This document shows, in pieces, positions 61,801 through 64,000 of a stretch of DNA of 64,000 bases (within the stretch, counting starts at the first letter, position 1; each line of letters opens with the position of its first letter). Where the stretch lies: assembly GCA_016858145.1 (NCBI GenBank), contig JAEHOE010000026.1:372001-436000 (forward strand), written 5' to 3'. Below the pieces are notes generated by a model that saw only the letters and a program-made list of their open reading frames with translations, was not told where the DNA came from and did not search any database. The DNA comes from Edaphochlamys debaryana (taxonomy: Eukaryota > Chlorophyta > Chlorophyceae > Chlamydomonadales). The position numbers were made by a program, and so were the translations under genes.

Positions 61801-62751
61801 GCGGCGGCCGCAGCGGGTCGCGTCCGGGCGCTGGCGGCAGCCCTGCACCCGCCCGGCGGCGGGCTGCCGACCCGGGCCTCGGTCGCCGCCTTGGCGGCTC
61901 TCGGGGCGGCGTGTCGGCGCGAAGAGGAGCAGGGCCTCGCGCGCAGCGGCATGGGGCCGTCGGAGGCGCTTGCGCTGCTGCCCGGCTGCGGCAACCCCGC
62001 GTGCGTGAACCTGGCGGGTGACAGCGAGGAGGGGTGCAAGCTGCAGCGGTGCGGGCGCTGCGGGCGGGTGTCGTACTGCTGCCGCGAGTGCCAGCGGGCG
62101 CACTGGAGCCAGGGGCACAAGGGCGTGTGTGGGGTGGAGTCCCTGACCCCCGAGGCCAAGGCGGCTGTCGTGGGTGCGATCGGTGCCATGCTGGAGGAGC
62201 GCGGGCGGGACGAGCTGGTGGACCTGATGGACCTCAAGGTGGGGAGGGAGGGGGAGATTGGGAACTAGACCCGGCCTCTGTAAACAGCACCTGAGGGGTG
62301 TAGTGGACCATGTGGCAGCATTACAGATCCTTCCCTCCGTCCCTGATCCCCTCCTTCCTTCCCCTCCCCCTCCCTCCCCCCCAGCGCTGCCTGGAGGCCC
62401 AGGGCACCTCCATCTCTGCCCCCGCCCTCGCCGCCTACCTGCAGTGGATGGCCACGTACCGGGAACAGGTGGGGGGGACGGCAGGGCTTCCGCTGGGGCG
62501 TATCCTCTAGGGTCGCTGCATGGGGCTCCAATGTTTCCTCGACTGGGGCGGCCTGACTGGGGCGGCCTCGGAACGCAAGCTGCAGGGCTTGCCCCCTCTA
62601 CAAGCACACATGGTCGTTCCCCGTCCTGAATGCTTTTGGCCTCCCGTTCCCTGCACTGCCTAAACCCGCCCCCTCACAGGAGATGGCCAAGGGCAACTGC
62701 ATGCCCGACATCATGTACGACGAGGACACCAAGATGTTTGCGTTCATGTAG
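58812..62751 (+). CDS. Large MYND zinc-finger protein
   Basis: Four exons: 58812-60558, 60653-62238, 62385-62468, 62680-62751; 1,162 aa. Residues 1-1,020 are Ala/Leu-rich, probably helical, without a recognised domain; two low-complexity inserts interrupt them (about 310-370, and a (QG)n run near 890). The MYND finger starts at Cys1028: CGNPACVN, then CKLQRCGRCGRVSYCCRECQRAHWSQGHKGVC, a complete zinc-ligand set. MYND fingers bind proline-rich peptides in transcriptional and chromatin regulators; this architecture (long helical body plus late MYND) is abundant in volvocine algae with unknown roles. The reading frame shifts across the first intron, and only acceptor 60653 restores phase. ATG 58812 was chosen because the upstream frame is unconserved-looking intergenic DNA. 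Confidence 0.85.
61482..61566 (+). repeat. Coding CAGGGG / GGGCCT hexamer arrays
   Basis: About ten CAGGGG-type hexamers (Gln-Gly) run directly into GGGCCT hexamers (Gly-Leu) inside exon 2 of the MYND gene, a low-complexity insert. Confidence 0.9.
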
Positions 62752-64000
62752 ATCTAGGGCGTTTCGCGAATCCGTTAGGAACCGGAGGGTGTCATTGCGG
62801 CAGCCCAGTAGGAAGTGCGTTTGTTGTGTTGGGCGCACGTGATCTTGGCGAGGGTAGTTTCTCTTATTTTTTTGGTACAGGCCAAGCGACCAGGTCCGGT
62901 GCTGGGGACAGGGGATAGGGTTCGCAATGGGTGTGGTGCGTTCATGTAGATCCGGATCTGGCTTCAACGGGTCGGGGCAGTGATCCCCAGGGTAATCTGC
63001 TGCGTAGAGAGGTGGACCGTCTTGGAGCCGCAAGTAGGTCGGTGATGTGGCGCAAGGCGGGCGCGTGTTTGCCTTGCCAAGGCCAGCCAACTTTTGGTTG
63101 ATTCCCGCGCGTGCATGAGTTTGACCTTGTTGTTGTTGTTATGTGATCTAAAGGTTGGGGTTGTATGTACGGCGTGCGGGAGCTGAGCTGGGCAGGGGTG
63201 TCCCCGAGCTTGGTGCAGGCATGACATGCTGCGTCAGCTGGTGGCCCACCAGGGGCGCCTCCTCCATTCTCGGAGGATCAATGGGGCTGGATGTTGAATT
63301 CGTCGATTGTAGAGCGTCGGCGGGCTGACTGGACAATGTTGGGTTTGCCGGCAGCGGGCTGGAACGGGCCTTCACGGCCTGCGGATTGAACGGCGGTAAG
63401 TGGTGAGGGGAAAAAAGACGAGAGTGCCAGGCAAACGAATGCGCAAGGGCACGGCCCTTGGGGTAAGGGGTGAGCTCAGTGCAGTGGTGAGGGGTGAGCT
63501 CAGTGCAGTGGTCGGGCTGTCGGCGCAGTCCGCCTCCAAAGGCTGTGTACACTGCCGATGAGCGCATTTGAGCGTGGCGGTTTTGCAAGGCGTGTGTTCC
63601 CTTCAGGGTCAAGGCGCTCAGAGGGGGTGCGGCAGTCAGGATGCGCGGGAGCTCGGGACACACAGCTTCGGCAGCTGCGGCCACCAAGGCTCCGGCGGGC
63701 ACTCAGTAATGCCAACGCCGGCTTATATACTCGAATCTCATCGTGTTTCATGAAAGCGCTGAAGCAACTGCTCGGACCGAGCCTGGGCCTGGGCCCGGGT
63801 CGAGAGCAGAACGGGCCCGCCACGGCGGTGAACGCGCCAGGTGGCCAGTTCGCCGCAGTCGCCGCAGTCGACGAGCAGTCGACCTGGGCCTTGCACCCTG
63901 ATATATCAACCTGTAGTTGTCGCTTGCGCAAACATGACTTGTCAGTTACTCGATTAAACACGAAGCACGCGCCAACCGACACATCTTGCTCGCCGGCCTG
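62752..64000. other. No supported gene; MYND-gene 3' UTR and spacer
   Basis: 1.25 kb without a protein I can support. It contains a 16-bp match to the last MYND exon (tgcgttcatgtagatc, also near 62938), TTG triplets near 63127, and a 24-bp tandem duplication at 63467-63511. No TGTAA was found on the plus strand. A 160-codon minus-strand open frame (63500-63982) has no recognised domain. Confidence 0.5.
63467..63511. repeat. 24-bp tandem duplication
   Basis: The unit ggggtgagctcagtgcagtg plus four bases occurs twice head to tail, the second copy nearly complete. It lies in intergenic DNA right of the MYND gene. Confidence 0.9.

Noticed and set aside
63500..63982. 160-codon minus-strand open frame at the right edge
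   Set aside because: No recognisable domain, signal peptide, splice partner or polyadenylation signal; length alone is not evidence in this GC-rich DNA.

Overview
This window looks like nuclear DNA of a chlamydomonadalean (volvocine-type) green alga, Chlamydomonas or a close relative. The evidence is very high GC, many short introns with pyrimidine-rich acceptors ending in CAG, TGTAA polyadenylation signals, Ala/Gly/Pro/Ser/Gln low-complexity inserts, a probable plastid class I aldolase, and MYND-finger and lectin-like families typical of these algae. All exon models were assembled by hand from splice signals and reading-frame continuity; no transcript evidence was available.

Layout. (1) 1-18532, minus strand: most of a giant gene (at least about 4,690 residues, running off the left edge). 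It encodes coiled coils, a 22-copy ten-residue repeat, about 2,400 residues of acidic and Ser/Ala-rich low complexity, then one complete and one partial PLAT/LH2 domain. (2) 18858-22940, plus: serine/alanine-glyoxylate aminotransferase, divergent from gene 1. (3) 23761-25518, plus: SGNH-hydrolase-like protein with a Gln-rich insert. (4) 26117-27867, minus: RING-finger protein with an uncertain 3' end. (5) 28429-34189, minus: Pif1-family helicase, copy A. (6) 34648-37046, minus: AlkB-like 2OG-Fe(II) dioxygenase candidate. (7) 37603-42609, minus: class I fructose-bisphosphate aldolase. (8) 43552-45729, plus: secreted protein with four C-type-lectin-like units. (9) 46361-49875, minus: aldo/keto reductase with a probable transit peptide. 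(10) 50579-58091, plus: Pif1-family helicase, copy B. (11) 58812-62751, plus: large MYND-finger protein. The last 1.2 kb has no supported gene.

The window mixes housekeeping metabolism (photorespiratory aminotransferase, aldolase, oxidoreductase) with DNA-related proteins (two helicases and a possible AlkB-type demethylase). The most unusual structure is the pair of helicase paralogues. They point outward about 16 kb apart, with some exons and one intron stretch almost identical and neighbouring exons strongly diverged, which suggests patchy gene conversion across an inverted duplication. Other points of interest are the giant PLAT/decad-repeat protein, GC-AG introns in four genes (one shared by both helicases), three copies of an intronic dispersed repeat, a triplicated exon edge in the aldolase, and a pseudoknot-order double inverted repeat in an intron.
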